Source of the DNA: Acanthococcus lagerstroemiae
Taxonomy: Eukaryota > Arthropoda > Insecta > Hemiptera > Eriococcidae
Assembly: GCA_031841125.1 (NCBI GenBank)
Contig: CM063112.1
Span: 22,036,603-22,100,602, forward strand
Direction: 5' to 3'
Length of the DNA stretch: 64,000 bases
Shown: in pieces, positions 48,566 to 60,616 of the stretch
Numbering within the stretch: position 1 is the first letter of the stretch
Layout: each line of letters starts with the position of its first letter
The notes under the pieces: model-generated
Database searches by the model: none
What the model saw: the letters and a program-made list of their open reading frames with translations, nothing else
Told to the model about the DNA's origin: nothing
Translations under genes and position numbers: made by a program

Positions 48566-51500
48566 ATGGGTTCTACGGAGATAAGTAATCCAATTCTACA
48601 TGTACTCGTTATTGGATTTCATCACAAGAAAGGATGCCAGGTCAGTATTACTGCTAGATCGTTATCTAATCAGCTATATATTCGATTGGTATTACTTATT
48701 TTGAAATTGATAGGTGGAGTATTCGTACCCGCCGTTGTCCGAAGAGTATTCATCAGATTCAAATGAATGCCCTCCTGGCTGGAAATACTTACCAACGCTA
48801 GCTTTACCCGATGGCTCTCATAACTACACGGAGGATACGGTGTACTTTCATTTACCTAGTCTAAAGGATCCTAATAAAACCGTTTTCGGAATATCGTGTT
48901 ACAGGCAGATATCTGTAGAGGTTAGTTGAATTTCGCAAGGTCGAAATTTTTCTCACCAGACTTCACACCCCAGTTCTCATAATCGTATTGTGTTTCAGAA
49001 AGTGAAAAATCGCACATCAGATCTAACACGAGATACGGTTCAAAAAGCAGTTTGCGTTTTAAGCGTAATTCCACTATACGGCCATATTGAAGTAAAAATG
49101 TCACTGATCACGCAAGCTTACTTTGAAGAAGGCGATTTCACAAAAGTTTCATTGTTGAAGGATACCTACGATAATTTGAATTTGTGTTTGAGTAATATGG
49201 ATGATATTACGTCGTCTCCCAAATTTTTTGTTGGTAAGAAGCATTCACAAAATGGTACAACCTTACTTAGCGTGGTATCGTCTTTTATTAATTAGAGATT
49301 TTGATGTTTAGGTCTTTCAGCTCGGGAATTTATTCTCAAATTCCGGCATAAAGCCGTTCTGCTTTTTAAGCTTCTTCTACTCGAAAAGAAAATTGTATTC
49401 TACTGTTCTCCAGTAAATGTACTTTGTTCCACTATACTGTCCCTCTTGTCTTTGCATCCGGGTATGCTCGAAGATGGTTTATATCAATCTGCCTGCTTCA
49501 GGTTTGTAATCATATTATGTGATATTGATTGATTCTAATTTTTTGTCGAGATATTAAATTTGGGAATTTTTGTAGACCTTCTCGACCACTGTCTCCGGTA
49601 CCGCAGTTTAAAAATGAGGACGATGAGGAAGAAGATATTAGTAGTCGTAATGAGAAGAAGATCACCGAAAAGCCAAAACAGTCATACACACAGGAGATCA
49701 AATCTCAGAACATCGTCACGAGCAATTTTAATGTTTCATTTACCAGGATTGGCGTCCTAAATTCCTCAGAACAGCCTGATACGGTTAATGTGATCGATGA
49801 TCCGGCTCTGTACCAAACGCTTAACTATGTGGAAGATAAAAAAGGGGACTCAGTTGACACCGAAAGTTTCAAAGGAGTGAATTATGATATTATGGGAGAT
49901 GTAAACATAATGACTAATTTATCGTTGATATCAGAGCTCGATTTGACCGCTTGTGGGACTCCATTACGAATTTTCACTGACGTAAGTTTGTGTTGAACGT
50001 GTCTATATTAACGGGAAGCGGAAGTAATTCTCGAGTAGAAAATAATCGCAATGTAACCTGGCACATGTTTACTTTACTCTTTACTCGTCATGTATGATGA
50101 ATCTTTATCTGTATTGAGTCAGCCAAAGTACCAGTTTTCGTGTTATCAGATGTCTCATGTAATTCGTGGTATACTGTTACTACTGAACTCCACAAATCGC
50201 ATGGGCTTGGCTCAAACCATATCGATTGAGTAAAGTGGTGGAAGTTATTAATAACTTAATTGTCGACTACAGACAGGAATTCAAGTTTTGGCTTTAAGAT
50301 GAAAGAACCAAGGTTAAGGAAATTTAAATTTGATTCTTTCTACGTCTTGGGTTATCTGGTTGATAGAACACCTAGCGACATTAGTAATATAAGCTGTATG
50401 TGAATCCCTGCTAGAGTAAAATTTCTAATTTGAGAATAAAATTAGTAGCGAAAGCATTTTATGAATTACTCAAAAGTAGTCAAAAGTAGATTAGTCACTG
50501 GTAGTTTTGCAGGAAACGTTTTGTTATTGGTTTTTAACTAGACCTAGCATTATATTTGTAGATGTTGATAGAATTCTCTCGAAAGCTGATCTACTTTGTT
50601 GTAGGGCTATCTTTGTTTACCGTATTTATCCTTGCCATATATGGATGTGTTGAGAGATCCGAATGTCCGGGGCTATGTTATCGGTGCCACTAATGTTCTC
50701 TTCAAGCAGAAGAAAAATCTTGCTGATATTTTAGTTGAAGTACGTATTCTCGGTTGTCATTGCGCCACTGTCTAAATGTAAATACAATACTAAGACAGTA
50801 ATATTGATTCCCTCTTCAGGTAGACACGGCTAAAATTGAAACAGATGACATGGAACTGAAACGGCTGCTTTATTTATCCAAAGAGGATCTACGGTTTGCC
50901 GACTATATTGTAAAACATGTGTGCGAAGAGAAACAAGACCTGGTTGATGGTGCCATGTGGGAAGGCGGGGATGAGTGGATTCGGATGCAGTTCAAAATTT
51001 ATTTGTTTTCGTTACTGAGAACTTCGCTGTTGGCTGGTAAGCATTGTATTAGAATTGCCAAGCGTTCTGGAGGACTGCAGGATTCAAAATGACCAAACCC
51101 GTTGAAAATTATAAGAATTTGAGGAGTTCTTCTGAAATGAAGTATAAAAAGTTTTAAGTTATCGACCTATAGCTCTAATAGGATGAAATTTTTTCTATAG
51201 TCACTTGGAATTCAGTGTTTCCAAATCCACGGAAGTAACTAAAAATGCGTTACTTTTCCGGAGCTGGAAATCAGTGATGTTCTTGAAAACTTCATTAGAG
51301 CTTCTATATGGCTTCAGTTACTTGGGAAAAGGCTTCTTCATTTGTATTTCGGTTCATTGAATTTGATAGGGTGATACAGTAAATATGGCACTGGAGGACT
51401 AACTTGTAAACTGTCAAACTCCACCCGGACATACTGCTAGGGGATTTCGATTCTGCCAAGAACAACTTTTCGTAAGAAAATTCTAGTTTATTGAATTAGG

Positions 51501-54163
51501 TCAACTAGTGATATTCATGGAAAGAGACCTCTTCTCTTTCTACTCTTGGTTTTCTTATGAAAAACTTCTGCCATCACAATGAAAATGTCTTGCATGAAAA
51601 AGAACATTTTTAATTTTACCCTAGATCAGGGATGGGGAATCTTGACTTCACTGATCGTAAAAAGATATCCCAGCTATGATGGGCAAGCCTTGTTCAGAGG
51701 AACGAAGAACTTCCGTGAACGCATGTAGCATCTTTTTAAAATTGATGGGGCTACTACGTTTTTCGATAAAAAAAAGTAAGGAATTTTTAATACGAATTTA
51801 ATGATAAATTTGAATTTTAAATGTTTTTCCAAGTGCAGCAGCAATGGACAGTGCTTCTGGGAAACTGAGAAATGTTTTCTTCCTGGCCATATCGGTGAAC
51901 TAGTAACTTTTTTATCTTCAATTCTAAGAACCGGAACCAGAACTTGCAGACTGTGTGTAATTTTTTCAAAAAAGAACTAAAACGTGAATCTCTTTTTCAA
52001 TGTAATGTAGATGAAAATCAGAATGGTGACTTTTTGAAACGTACACTGGAGTGGTTTACATCCGACTGGAATTCAGCTGAAAACTCACAAGATCCACTTT
52101 GAGATTTGAAAGCCTTGAGATCCTCTTTATCAAAAACGAATCTCACCAAAACAAGAATCTTTTCATCCCAACGAGTAGATATGAACCAGACCTTGAAACT
52201 TGATAAGAACCTTCTGTTTGAAACTCTGAAAGCAACCTTAGTGGGAAAAATAGAAGTTTTACTGGTTTCACACTCTTGTGATTATCAGAAATATTCAAGA
52301 TTCTTGAAGTTCTAATGGGTCAACTTTCTATTGTCTGCTACTCGTATGTCTTCATTCTACCATTATCTATAGACGTGTGTGTTTTCAACAGATGGCTCTC
52401 GTGAAATCGATTATTTCAATTCCGCATTCATGTCCGCGTGGAAAGATACAAACAATTACAAAGCGTGGGTATGCGATTACTGTGATACAGTAAAAGAAAT
52501 TAGCCCGTGCCATCCGTTCGCCGGACAGCTATCTGTTAATGATATGAAACTTAGAATATCGCAGTACGTATCATTTCATCACTTTGTCTTCAGGCCGTCT
52601 GAAAGACAAACTTGTTTATCGATGCAAAATGTGGCAACGAATCTGGCAGAAAAATAAACCGAAAATGAAACATTACGTATGTTAATGTACCTAAGGTAGT
52701 ACCAGAAAGTGTTAGTCAGTATTCACTATTTTGGGTTGAAATTGAGTGTGCCAGGCAAATTGGTCGAATTTACTTGTTTTATTGTGACATTTGCTAGTTT
52801 CGAGAATTGTAACCATTTAACTGATTGAGCATGTTCAAAATTCCTTTTGAAAGTTGGAAGTTAACGCGATGTGTCTTCATTGGTACCACTGAATAGTGTC
52901 CTTAATCAATGTAGGCCAAATTAAGTTATAACCACTCTCTCACCCACCGATGCTATGAACAAAAAAAAACAAAACAGGCGGGTATTTTGTTTTAATTTCA
53001 TTACTGTTTGGCCACTGATGCTACTTGATGTACGGTATGTTACATTTTCTACTAATTTTTCTGTCTACACCATATTCACAGTTGTAACCTGATGTATGAA
53101 CGGAGATCCTCAGTAAAAAGGATTCCGTATTTTGAATCTACTTTCATAATGATGTTTGTTGTCATTTTTTTCAGTACTTTCCAGTACAGCGAAGGCGCTC
53201 GTAAAGTGAATCAAGTATTGGGAAATACGAGCCGTGCAGTTGGTAAATACCTTAGTCCTTTCCTAGTATCTCTATTTCCGTCAGGCATAGTCTTTAATCT
53301 CGTATTTCATCTTCGGTTACGATCATGACCTTTGACGGAAGAATTGATTGCGCGAAGTTCAAAATAGCTTATGTAGCAATGTCAAAAGTTCACAGGAGAA
53401 GCAAAAAAACTGTTTCAGCTGAGGTGAAGGGGGTGGGTTTGGCAAAATGGGTGCTCAGCTAATTCTCTGAAGCTTTATACACATGTCCATGTACAAATTT
53501 TGGGGTTTTGGGGCTCAGTCATGCCTAAGCTGAGAAAATGAGGGTTAACGTTGCGCACATCCTAAGTCCATGGGAAAGACAAAGCCAAAAATTCTGAGTG
53601 CCATCAACATCAAACAGAGTTAGGATGTTTTGCATGGATCGCTCACCGGCATATGTGCATGCTGCGATCTTTAGGTTTAAATTAGAAGTACCTACGTTGA
53701 GGCTCTATGGGCACTTAGGATGTTTAGTATTGTATGGGCGGCGGTTCTTAGATCAATTTGCATGCATAAAACCTCTTTTGCAAAAGTTAGCATATAGGAT
53801 GTTTTGAACTTCATGCCTTCAATTCTATCTTTTACTGTAGTTTCTAGTTTTCAGCCCGGATACTTATGGTTTCCATCAAACCAGTTCCTTTTTCATCGAA
53901 CACACAGTCATACTCGTGGTTCTTATACTCGAAAATTTGTTATTTCAATCGTGAATCTTTTTCTCCGTTGAAATTGCGGTATTACCTCACCGTTCATTAC
54001 TCAACCTACGTCTTCACGTGCAGGTGGCGCCATATCACAAGCTCGAGGAGCGGTGTCCAATTGGTTCACCAGCTTGACGAACGTTTCTAATGGTAAAACT
54101 CCTATGAATGCCGTGCCAGGTGATTCGCTCAACGGGACAGAGACGCTTCAGCAAGTCATGTGA
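48566..54163 (+). CDS. AVL9: AVL9 homologue, late secretory pathway DENN-like protein, 10 exons
   Basis: Coding exons read from GT-AG junctions that keep phase: 48566-48640, 48714-48920, 48999-49233, 49312-49501, 49576-49981, 50605-50739, 50820-51036, 52392-52563, 53175-53242, 54024-54163 (TGA). They join to 1,845 nt, 614 residues; human AVL9 is about 650. Family hallmarks in order: HVLVIGFHHKKGCQVEYSYPP at the start (residues 12-32), WKYLPTLALPDGSHNY, FGISCYRQI, an FRHKAVLLFKLLLLEKKIVFY core (about 182-202), a variable acidic linker (about 236-350), GYLCLPYLSLPYMD, EGGDEWIRMQF, NDMKLRIS and a C-terminal GGAISQARGAVSNWF. AVL9 proteins are DENN-related and act in exit from the Golgi to the cell surface; that role is family knowledge. 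The ATG has G at -3 and +4. Exon boundaries are inferred from splice consensus and family alignment from memory; exon 5 is the least conserved. Confidence 0.93.
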
Positions 54164-54489
54164 AGCAAGCGAATAATCTCTAGAGAAAACTCCGCGTAAT
54201 ATTTTCTAAAAATATTCGCGTTTGTATCCTTTGTTCGTAGAATAGACTGATTTTTATCTCTCACGGGTTTATTATCCGAAACGATATTGTCCTATTTTGA
54301 TACTCAAGTACTTGATACATTCATTTTCTTACATAATTGCTTTTTATTATAAAATTTTGTATTTGGTATTTTAATGATTACGTTCACTGCGGTAGGGCGT
54401 CATACCTAAGAATGTATACATACGTGTGCAATTGATCGTCTGTGGCAGAGTTCGCTGCTCACATTAATTTTCGTCATGTAAGTATATCG

Positions 54490-54495
54490 AATAAA
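54490..54495 (+). terminator. AVL9 polyadenylation signal AATAAA
   Basis: A canonical AATAAA hexamer lies 327 bases after the AVL9 stop codon, in AT-rich sequence. It is the first convincing signal in that interval, so the 3' UTR probably ends around 54,510-54,530. Confidence 0.6.
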
Positions 54496-55157
54496 GCTTG
54501 TCAAAGTATCTACGTTTTAGTATATGTCTTTGAAATTCTCTGACAATTGTAGGAATTCCGTAACCGTCGTACTAAGCTTGAAATTTACAATCATGAGCAT
54601 CTGCAAGTGGGTCACTAGAAGGCAATTTCGATACACTCATTTCAGTTTGGGGCGTGTGACGTCCATAGTGAAATGAAGTACGGCGACTGCCATACGAAGA
54701 GCGTCTGGAGTGGATGCTTTGAAATACTACCAATTCAAGATGAAATTACAAGTTGGTTTTCAGAATGTACAACAAATGATTGTAGATACATACACACAGG
54801 TATGCCACTTAAAATGGCGGTATGATGACAGAACATGAGATGAGGTCAAAAAGGATGCTAACTCCAGTAGCAATAGACAGATGATTTTACACTTTATTGG
54901 AAAAGTTAACGAAGAGATTGATGATAGTGTTGCAAGAAGAATAATGTATTTCTGAGTATGGTGTGTACAATAATTAATACTGATTCAAATTCGCCAATCT
55001 GAGTTCTCTCAAGGTGGCCTTTCATCAATTTGCTGAATAGTTTCTCGGGGGGTGGGTTGCCAAGAATGTGTAAAAAAATGATTTGTAAATCACTTTTTCC
55101 ATGTTGTTTTAGGAGTGATCCGTGATTCGAATCATATTTGTTGTCCTAATTAATTAC

Positions 55158-55220
55158 AAAGGCAAATTACTCACTCCAAAGACCAATTTAATAAATTGGT
55201 TTTTGGAGTAATTTGCCTTT
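55158..55220. repeat. Inverted repeat with about 29-bp arms
   Basis: AAAGGCAAATTACTC ... CCAATTTA (55158-55190) pairs with TAAATTGGTTTTTGGAGTAA ... TTTGCCTTT (55192-55220), apart from a four-base bulge in the left arm and one mismatch. The surrounding sequence (55,080-55,360) repeats the word TGATTTGTAA-TCAAATCAT, suggesting a decayed larger element. Confidence 0.7.
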
Positions 55221-56689
55221 ATAATAAATTAGTTAAAATTAATCTCCTCTGCTTTACCAATATATTTATTTTAATTTCTCCCATAAGAACATTGCAATTT
55301 TTGATTCGTGAACAGTATCTTTGAAAGTGATTTGTAATTCAAATCATATTTTTCTTGATTCTGCCCATTCATGGGGGTTACAAATAATACTCTGTGTTCC
55401 CGCAAATATTTGGATAGGTATCACGTACCCCTGTACTCTCTCCTCATTTCGACGTCAGCGAGCTTAATCCTACATCCATTGCTGACAATGGAATTCACGG
55501 ATACTACAATATTGTGGTAGGTATCCTTACCCTTGGTAGTGCTTGACGTTATCTTTGTGCTTTCGGCTTTAAAATTGGTTTTTCGAACCGAGGGCGAACC
55601 ATACAAGGGTAATAGCGAATATAATTTGACATTTGGTTTCGTAAAGCAACAAAATTAAACACTATTAACTATTACTGACTAGGGAAGAGCAATTGTGATT
55701 TTCTAGAAAAGCGCGCGTGCTGTTGTTGCCGTATGGTTGAAGTTAGCAGTGATGCCACTTCTAGCCGGAGGTGCTTAGCTAATCGTATTGGCTAAAATCT
55801 TAGATAAAAACTATGGTTCGTGGAATCGAATAGCTACAACTAAAACTATAGCTAATCCAATTTTATTGGCTAACTAATGGCTAAAGCTAATGCTAAGAAA
55901 ACCCACTAAATAACAGATGATTAATGGGGTAAAATTTCCGAAAAATGATTTTCACTGTGAACTTGAGGAAAATCCAATACAGGCTGGAACTAAAAATATA
56001 AAATGTAATTACAGTCATTGCGATGAAGTAGATTGTTAAAGGATTACATGCAACATGCAAGTATTCAACAAGTTTATGCTTTCACTAAAGAATTAGGTTT
56101 AAAAAAAAAAAAAAAAAAAAAAAACTGATTGAAATTAAACCTATTTTAAAATTGAACCTTCTTCCAAATATTTGAAGTGGATCGAGACTGACACATAAAG
56201 AAGTTTTAACTCCGATGTATTTATTCCTCTGATACAACCGAATGCCATGGCACCTTCCACCTAATTTTAAAAAAAAGTTATTAATTTTATAATAGTCCGC
56301 GAAAAATGTCTGTGATCTCACGAATTTTTTTCGTGAAATCTCGAGAATTTTCATGAAAGGGATCTGGCAACGTTAGTAAATGACAACAAATTGAAGTAAA
56401 ATCGAACATAGGTATAATATCACCTTTAATATCAACTTCTCTTCCTGTAACATTCTGCCGATAGAACCTTTTCATATTGATGAATTTTGTTAGTAGTGTA
56501 GTTAACCTCTTTTGTTTTTCGAGTTTCCTGTTGAACTGAGGCAATATTTTATCATTTACCGATTAGTCATTTTGTGAAAAAATTGCAGATAGTACCTTTT
56601 GACACTAACCCTACGAAGTATAGTATATGGATGTGTAAATTATAATATATTCAATTCGATCAAATCAACTTGGATAAATAATAAACATA

Positions 56690-56940
56690 TGGACGCTGTT
56701 AAGCGTAAAGGAACCAACCAACATTTGTAAACAAAATGAGTTATCAGTATCATTGGAAAGAGCGTAAAAAGTAGAATTTTTCAAAATTGGGCCCCCGATT
56801 CAAAAATGTGTACTCACGTTGAAAAAAGCTTATCAGTAAACGCAGTGCCATATAGTTTCTACATGGCTCTTGAACTTCGAATCACGAGTTCTCAAAAAGC
56901 GGATTTTGCTAGTTGGTTCCCTTTTGCTGAACAGCGTCCA
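56690..56940. mobile_element. MITE, GCTGTTAAGCG family, copy 2
   Basis: 251 bp with inverted ends TGGACGCTGTTAAGCG and (as reverse complement of the right end) TGGACGCTGTTCAGC. The interior matches copy 1 at 10141-10381. No obvious target-site duplication. Lies between AVL9 and parkin. Confidence 0.82.
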
Positions 56941-57179
56941 GTTGTCAATATTTTGTAAAAATTCAAAGAAGCTCCACAATATCCTTTGTGCAAATACGAG
57001 GGCTGCTCAAAAAGTAATGATAAAAACGCTTTACGGGGAAAAAAATGTATCCAGTCTTCCAAATCTACATGCAGGGCCGCGGTGAACGATGGGGGGGGGG
57101 GTCACACCCCCAGTCATTTTTCATTTGGCAATTTTGGCAACATTCTGCTCAATTTGGCAACATTTTTGAAACTGATATT

Positions 57180-57277
57180 TCTTTTACACAAGTTTTTCCA
57201 TGGCTCTTGAACTTCAAATCATGTATTCTCAGAAAACAGATTTTGCTGGTTGGTTCCTCTACGCTTAACAGCATCCA
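57180..57277. mobile_element. MITE, GCTGTTAAGCG family, 3' half
   Basis: CCATGGCTCTTGAACTTCAA, then CAGATTTTGCTGGTTGG and GCTTAACAGCATCCA match the right half of the element at 56690-56940. The left half is absent. Confidence 0.65.
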
Positions 57278-57347
57278 GTTAACAACTAGGTAATATCAAG
57301 CAAATATAGGTCGGCTAACGGCTAAAAACTAAAGCTAATAGCTAGGT

Positions 57348-57505
57348 CAGTGGCGTAGCTAGCGTAGCCAGACTTGTTATGAAGGGGGGGGGTCGTTATA
57401 CTTTTTACAGGTGTAATACTTACATTACCAGAATAAATGTTAATTTTTTCACATTTTGGGTCAGAAGTCAGAACACCCCCTCCCTCCCGCGGCTACGCTC
57501 CTGGG
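57348..57505. mobile_element. Short element with GGCGTAGC / GCGTAGCC inverted ends
   Basis: CAGTGGCGTAGCTAGCGTAG at the left and, inverted, CCCAGGAGCGTAGCCGCGG at the right; both are followed inward by G-rich tracts. The match is imperfect, and the 158-bp interior has no coding signal. Confidence 0.4.
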
Positions 57506-57655
57506 CTAAGCTAAGCCCTAAGCCCCTCTGCTCTCTGCTTCTAGCAGAATATCATTTATAATGGATCTTGATGAATATTGATTTAAGTATCCAGGAAAGA
57601 AGGCCTAAAACTAATGTTACCTTAGGTGCTTTTTTATAGAACAAGAGAACAAGAC

Positions 57656-57670
57656 TGACGTGAGTCACGT
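57656..57670. promoter_or_regulatory. CRE/AP-1-like palindrome upstream of parkin
   Basis: The 13-base palindrome ACGTGAGTCACGT (57658-57670) lies 233 bases before the parkin ATG. It holds an AP-1 core (TGAGTCA), and with the two bases before it a near-CRE (TGACGTGA). bZIP factors of the ATF/Jun families bind such sites, and mammalian parkin is reported to be under ATF4/c-Jun control. Function here is inference. Confidence 0.35.
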
Positions 57671-57903
57671 TCGATGTTAGTTCAATAGAAGCTTACTAGA
57701 ATCGCTACTGTCAATTAACGAAACATTCTTATCAACACAAGGCAATTGATAACGATACAACTCGTGTTTTGATTTGATTCAAAATTTTAGTTTAATCCTT
57801 GAATTTTCGCTCCCATCTCTGGAAAATGTTATTTCTTTCTCTCATCAAGAATTATTGTTGCTGAATTCTCAAAAATCTCGTCTTCGTTTTATCGTGATTG
57901 ATT

Positions 57904-59995
57904 ATGACTGATATTTTCAACTTTATTTTCGATATAGTTCGTAATGTTATGAGAATATTCACCTTCACTCGTAACTCTCCCAATGATAATATGAACATTT
58001 TCATCAGGTGTAACACCGGTCGAACTCTAGCGGTTGACTTGGATCCGAAATGGGATATCAAGAATGTAAAAAATATCATCGCTCCGAGATTGGGTGCTAA
58101 TCCGGAGGAAGTCAAGATTATATTTGCTGGGCGGGAATTGGAGGACTCCACAGTTATTGAAGTAAGTCGTTATACATGCAGTTTTTTCAATTTGAAGGTG
58201 CGCTCTAATGTGGAAGAACACGTTCTATCCTAACCGTACCTGAGTTCCACCTTCTGGGAACTGTTCGTTTATTGATGAACTAACTTTATGTTCGTTCTGG
58301 TCTAGGACTGTGATCTCGGTCAACAAAGTATGCTGCACGCGGTCAGGTTAAAAGACAATCCCAATCGGTCGATGAAACAGAAAGACAGTTCAATTATTGG
58401 CGAAACAATACCAGATGAAGATGAGATTCCTGTACTTCAAGAAAAAAGTGATCGAACGAAAGCCCAGTTCTATGTGTACTGCAATGTATGTGAAGATCTG
58501 CGAATCGGGAAATTGCGAGTCCGCTGTTCTGGATGTAAAAGTGGAGCTTTTACAGTCGATACAGATCCGAAGTCATGGAGTGACGTTTTGAAACCGAAAA
58601 AGATTTCTGGCCATTGTGAGCAAGACGATTGCATGGTAATAAAAACCGACGGGTTTTTTAAAGTCAGCTTATGAATGTAGCAATAATATATTATGTCAAT
58701 TCTTAGGACGGAGTTTTCGGATGGGCAGAATTTTACTTTAAATGCGCCGAACATGTATCTCAAAGTGAAAATGATTTCGCCATACCTTTGCATTTGATCA
58801 AGAATAATCTAAGAAAAATTCCATGCTTAGCTTGCACGGAAACTAGGTATGATCCGATAACTTCACTTCTTAATGCGACATCAGTACTAGAGTTGTAATT
58901 AGTGGTGCGGTGGTATTGCAGGGATATCGTAGTCGTGTTTGCCTGTAAAGAAGCTCACGTGACTTGTTTGGAGTGCTTTCGCACGTACGCTGTGCTAAGG
59001 TTACGTGAAAGACAGTTTGTGATGGATGACACTCTTGGATACACGATTTCCTGCCCTGCTGGTTGCCCAAATTCTCTGATAGATGAGTGTCACCATTTTA
59101 AACTGCTGACTAAAGACCAAGTAAGAGCATAATTAGTCTTAAGTTTTTGATCACAAATATTTAAACTTGCGTCCCCATTGTGATTTCTAAAGTGTCCACC
59201 ATCACCCCCTGTTTAGTTATAATGGTAATGGTGAAGCATGTTGTTGTGAAAGTCTACTCAATGTAACTCTTTTAATTCTATCATTCTAGTATGAAATGTA
59301 TCAGCGTTTTGCCACAGAAGAATGCGTTTTGAAAGCTGGAGGTGTCTTGTGCCCACAGCCCGGGTGTGGGGAAGGCATAATACCTGATAACGAGTGCAAA
59401 AAAGTTGCCTGTATGAATGGCTGTGGTGTAAGTCCGAACTTCGATCTTACTTCATTTTTGTGATTCGAATGCCAGCCAAAATATGGTTTCTTGATTTTAG
59501 TACGTTTTTTGCCGGAACTGCTTACAAGGCTATCACATCGGCGAGTGCACAACATCAGGTAACACAGTTCCTGTCGATGATATTCAGCACGTGACTGATC
59601 CCGCTAGAGCATCTCAAGTAAGTAGTGTATGAGAGAGGTTAACCAAGATGATGGGTATTTTAAACTTAAAATTCGTTATGATTGTAGGCGAGATGGGACG
59701 AGGCGACCAGTATTGCAATCCGAGTGACTACCAAGCCATGTCCGAAGTGTAGGACTGCGACTGAGCGCAGCGGTAGGTGATTTAGTTGTGACTGTGATAC
59801 TCAATTCGATTTTGATCCGTTTCCATTATGTCGGAGGCAGGAAATCAGTGAGTTATACTGGTGTACTGAGTAGTTATTTTTTTTTTTGCAGGAGGTTGCA
59901 TGCACATGATATGCACCCGTTGCAATTTCCACTGGTGTTGGGTGTGCCAAACCGAGTGGAACAGAGATTGTATGGGAACTCACTGGTTCGGATGA
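57904..59995 (+). CDS. park: Parkin, RBR-type E3 ubiquitin ligase, 8 coding exons
   Basis: Exons 57904-58161, 58306-58635, 58707-58846, 58922-59120, 59290-59427, 59501-59617, 59688-59772, 59892-59995 (TGA) keep phase and give 456 residues (human 465). Order: hydrophobic N-terminal extension (1-29), ubiquitin-like domain (about 30-101), linker, RING0 (from C145/C148), RING1 (C236, C239, C251, H255, C258, C261, C287, C291), IBR (C330, C335, C350, C354, C359, C362, H367, C371), REP helix with W397, RING2 (C412, C415, catalytic C425, C430, C433, C438, C441, C449, H453). The GGCMHM motif holds the catalytic cysteine (human C431). S94 in CDLGQQS matches the PINK1 site (human S65, Drosophila S94). 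Parkin ubiquitinates outer-membrane proteins of damaged mitochondria downstream of PINK1 (family knowledge). The first in-frame ATG is used; A at -3. All catalytic and zinc ligands are present. Confidence 0.96.
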
Positions 59996-60589
59996 ATTTT
60001 CAGTTCCTCATTTTGTTTCGTCTTCTCGATCGAACCAATACAGCGGGGAGACCCAGCAGCAGATTTTCTTGCTCTTGAACATTGGTTTTTTCCTAACTTG
60101 TTTCGCCGGTTTTTACTTTTTCTTATAATTTCCAGGAACGATGAAGTCCTGTCATATCGACGCGTTATGAAACGCCTGTTTAGTCGCGTGATTCGTAAAA
60201 TTTGCGAATCATTGGAAATGTCTCAGTGATATCGAAATTGTGCGCTCCAATTTTCTTCTCAGCGTGTTCTTTCGCTTTACACTTTCAAATTTAATTCGTC
60301 TAGCGTCTGTGATATGTTCGTACGTTACTCATTATTATCATTATTCTTTTTTCTAGAAAAGTAATTCTAAATTGTCGTTGGCTACGATTTCGTTCATTAA
60401 CGAGTTCTCTTGTTAAAAAAAAAGTAAACAAATTGAATTTCGCCGACTGATTGCGATTAATTGTGCGACGCGGTATTGTTGCCGGGAGGCAGCTGACGCT
60501 CGATTTTTAATCAATTTCGTTTAGTCGGTGGAAATTGAAGTGGCTGTAGTTCGGAGTTATCGAATTTAGAACTTGATCGTGACGGTGTG

Positions 60590-60616
60590 ATGCGGCGAAA
60601 CACGTTTCTTAGCCGA
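60590..60616 (+). CDS. Possible first coding exon of a downstream gene
   Basis: ATG at 60590 opens nine codons (MRRNTFLSR) followed directly by a consensus donor GTAAGT at 60617. The preceding 200 bases are richer in CpG than the surroundings, as in promoters and leaders. No downstream exon could be identified within the window, so this is tentative. Confidence 0.2.

Larger units (their letters stand above)
54500..57650. other. Intergenic DNA between AVL9 and parkin
   Basis: AT-rich with relics of short elements (listed), a 22-base A-run near 56,101 and clusters of GCTAA words at 55,770-55,895 and 57,308-57,345. The - strand ORF at 55421-55606 (61 codons) has no recognised motif. Confidence 0.5.

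Noticed and set aside
56085..56544. Two overlapping - strand ORFs of 85-89 codons
   Set aside because: They overlap in different frames, end in a long A-run and carry no known motif. At best a decayed element.
59993..60240. An extra 3' coding exon for parkin after an acceptor near 60,135
   Set aside because: The HWF-G-stop end at 59,993 matches the normal C-terminus of insect parkins, so the coding region is complete.
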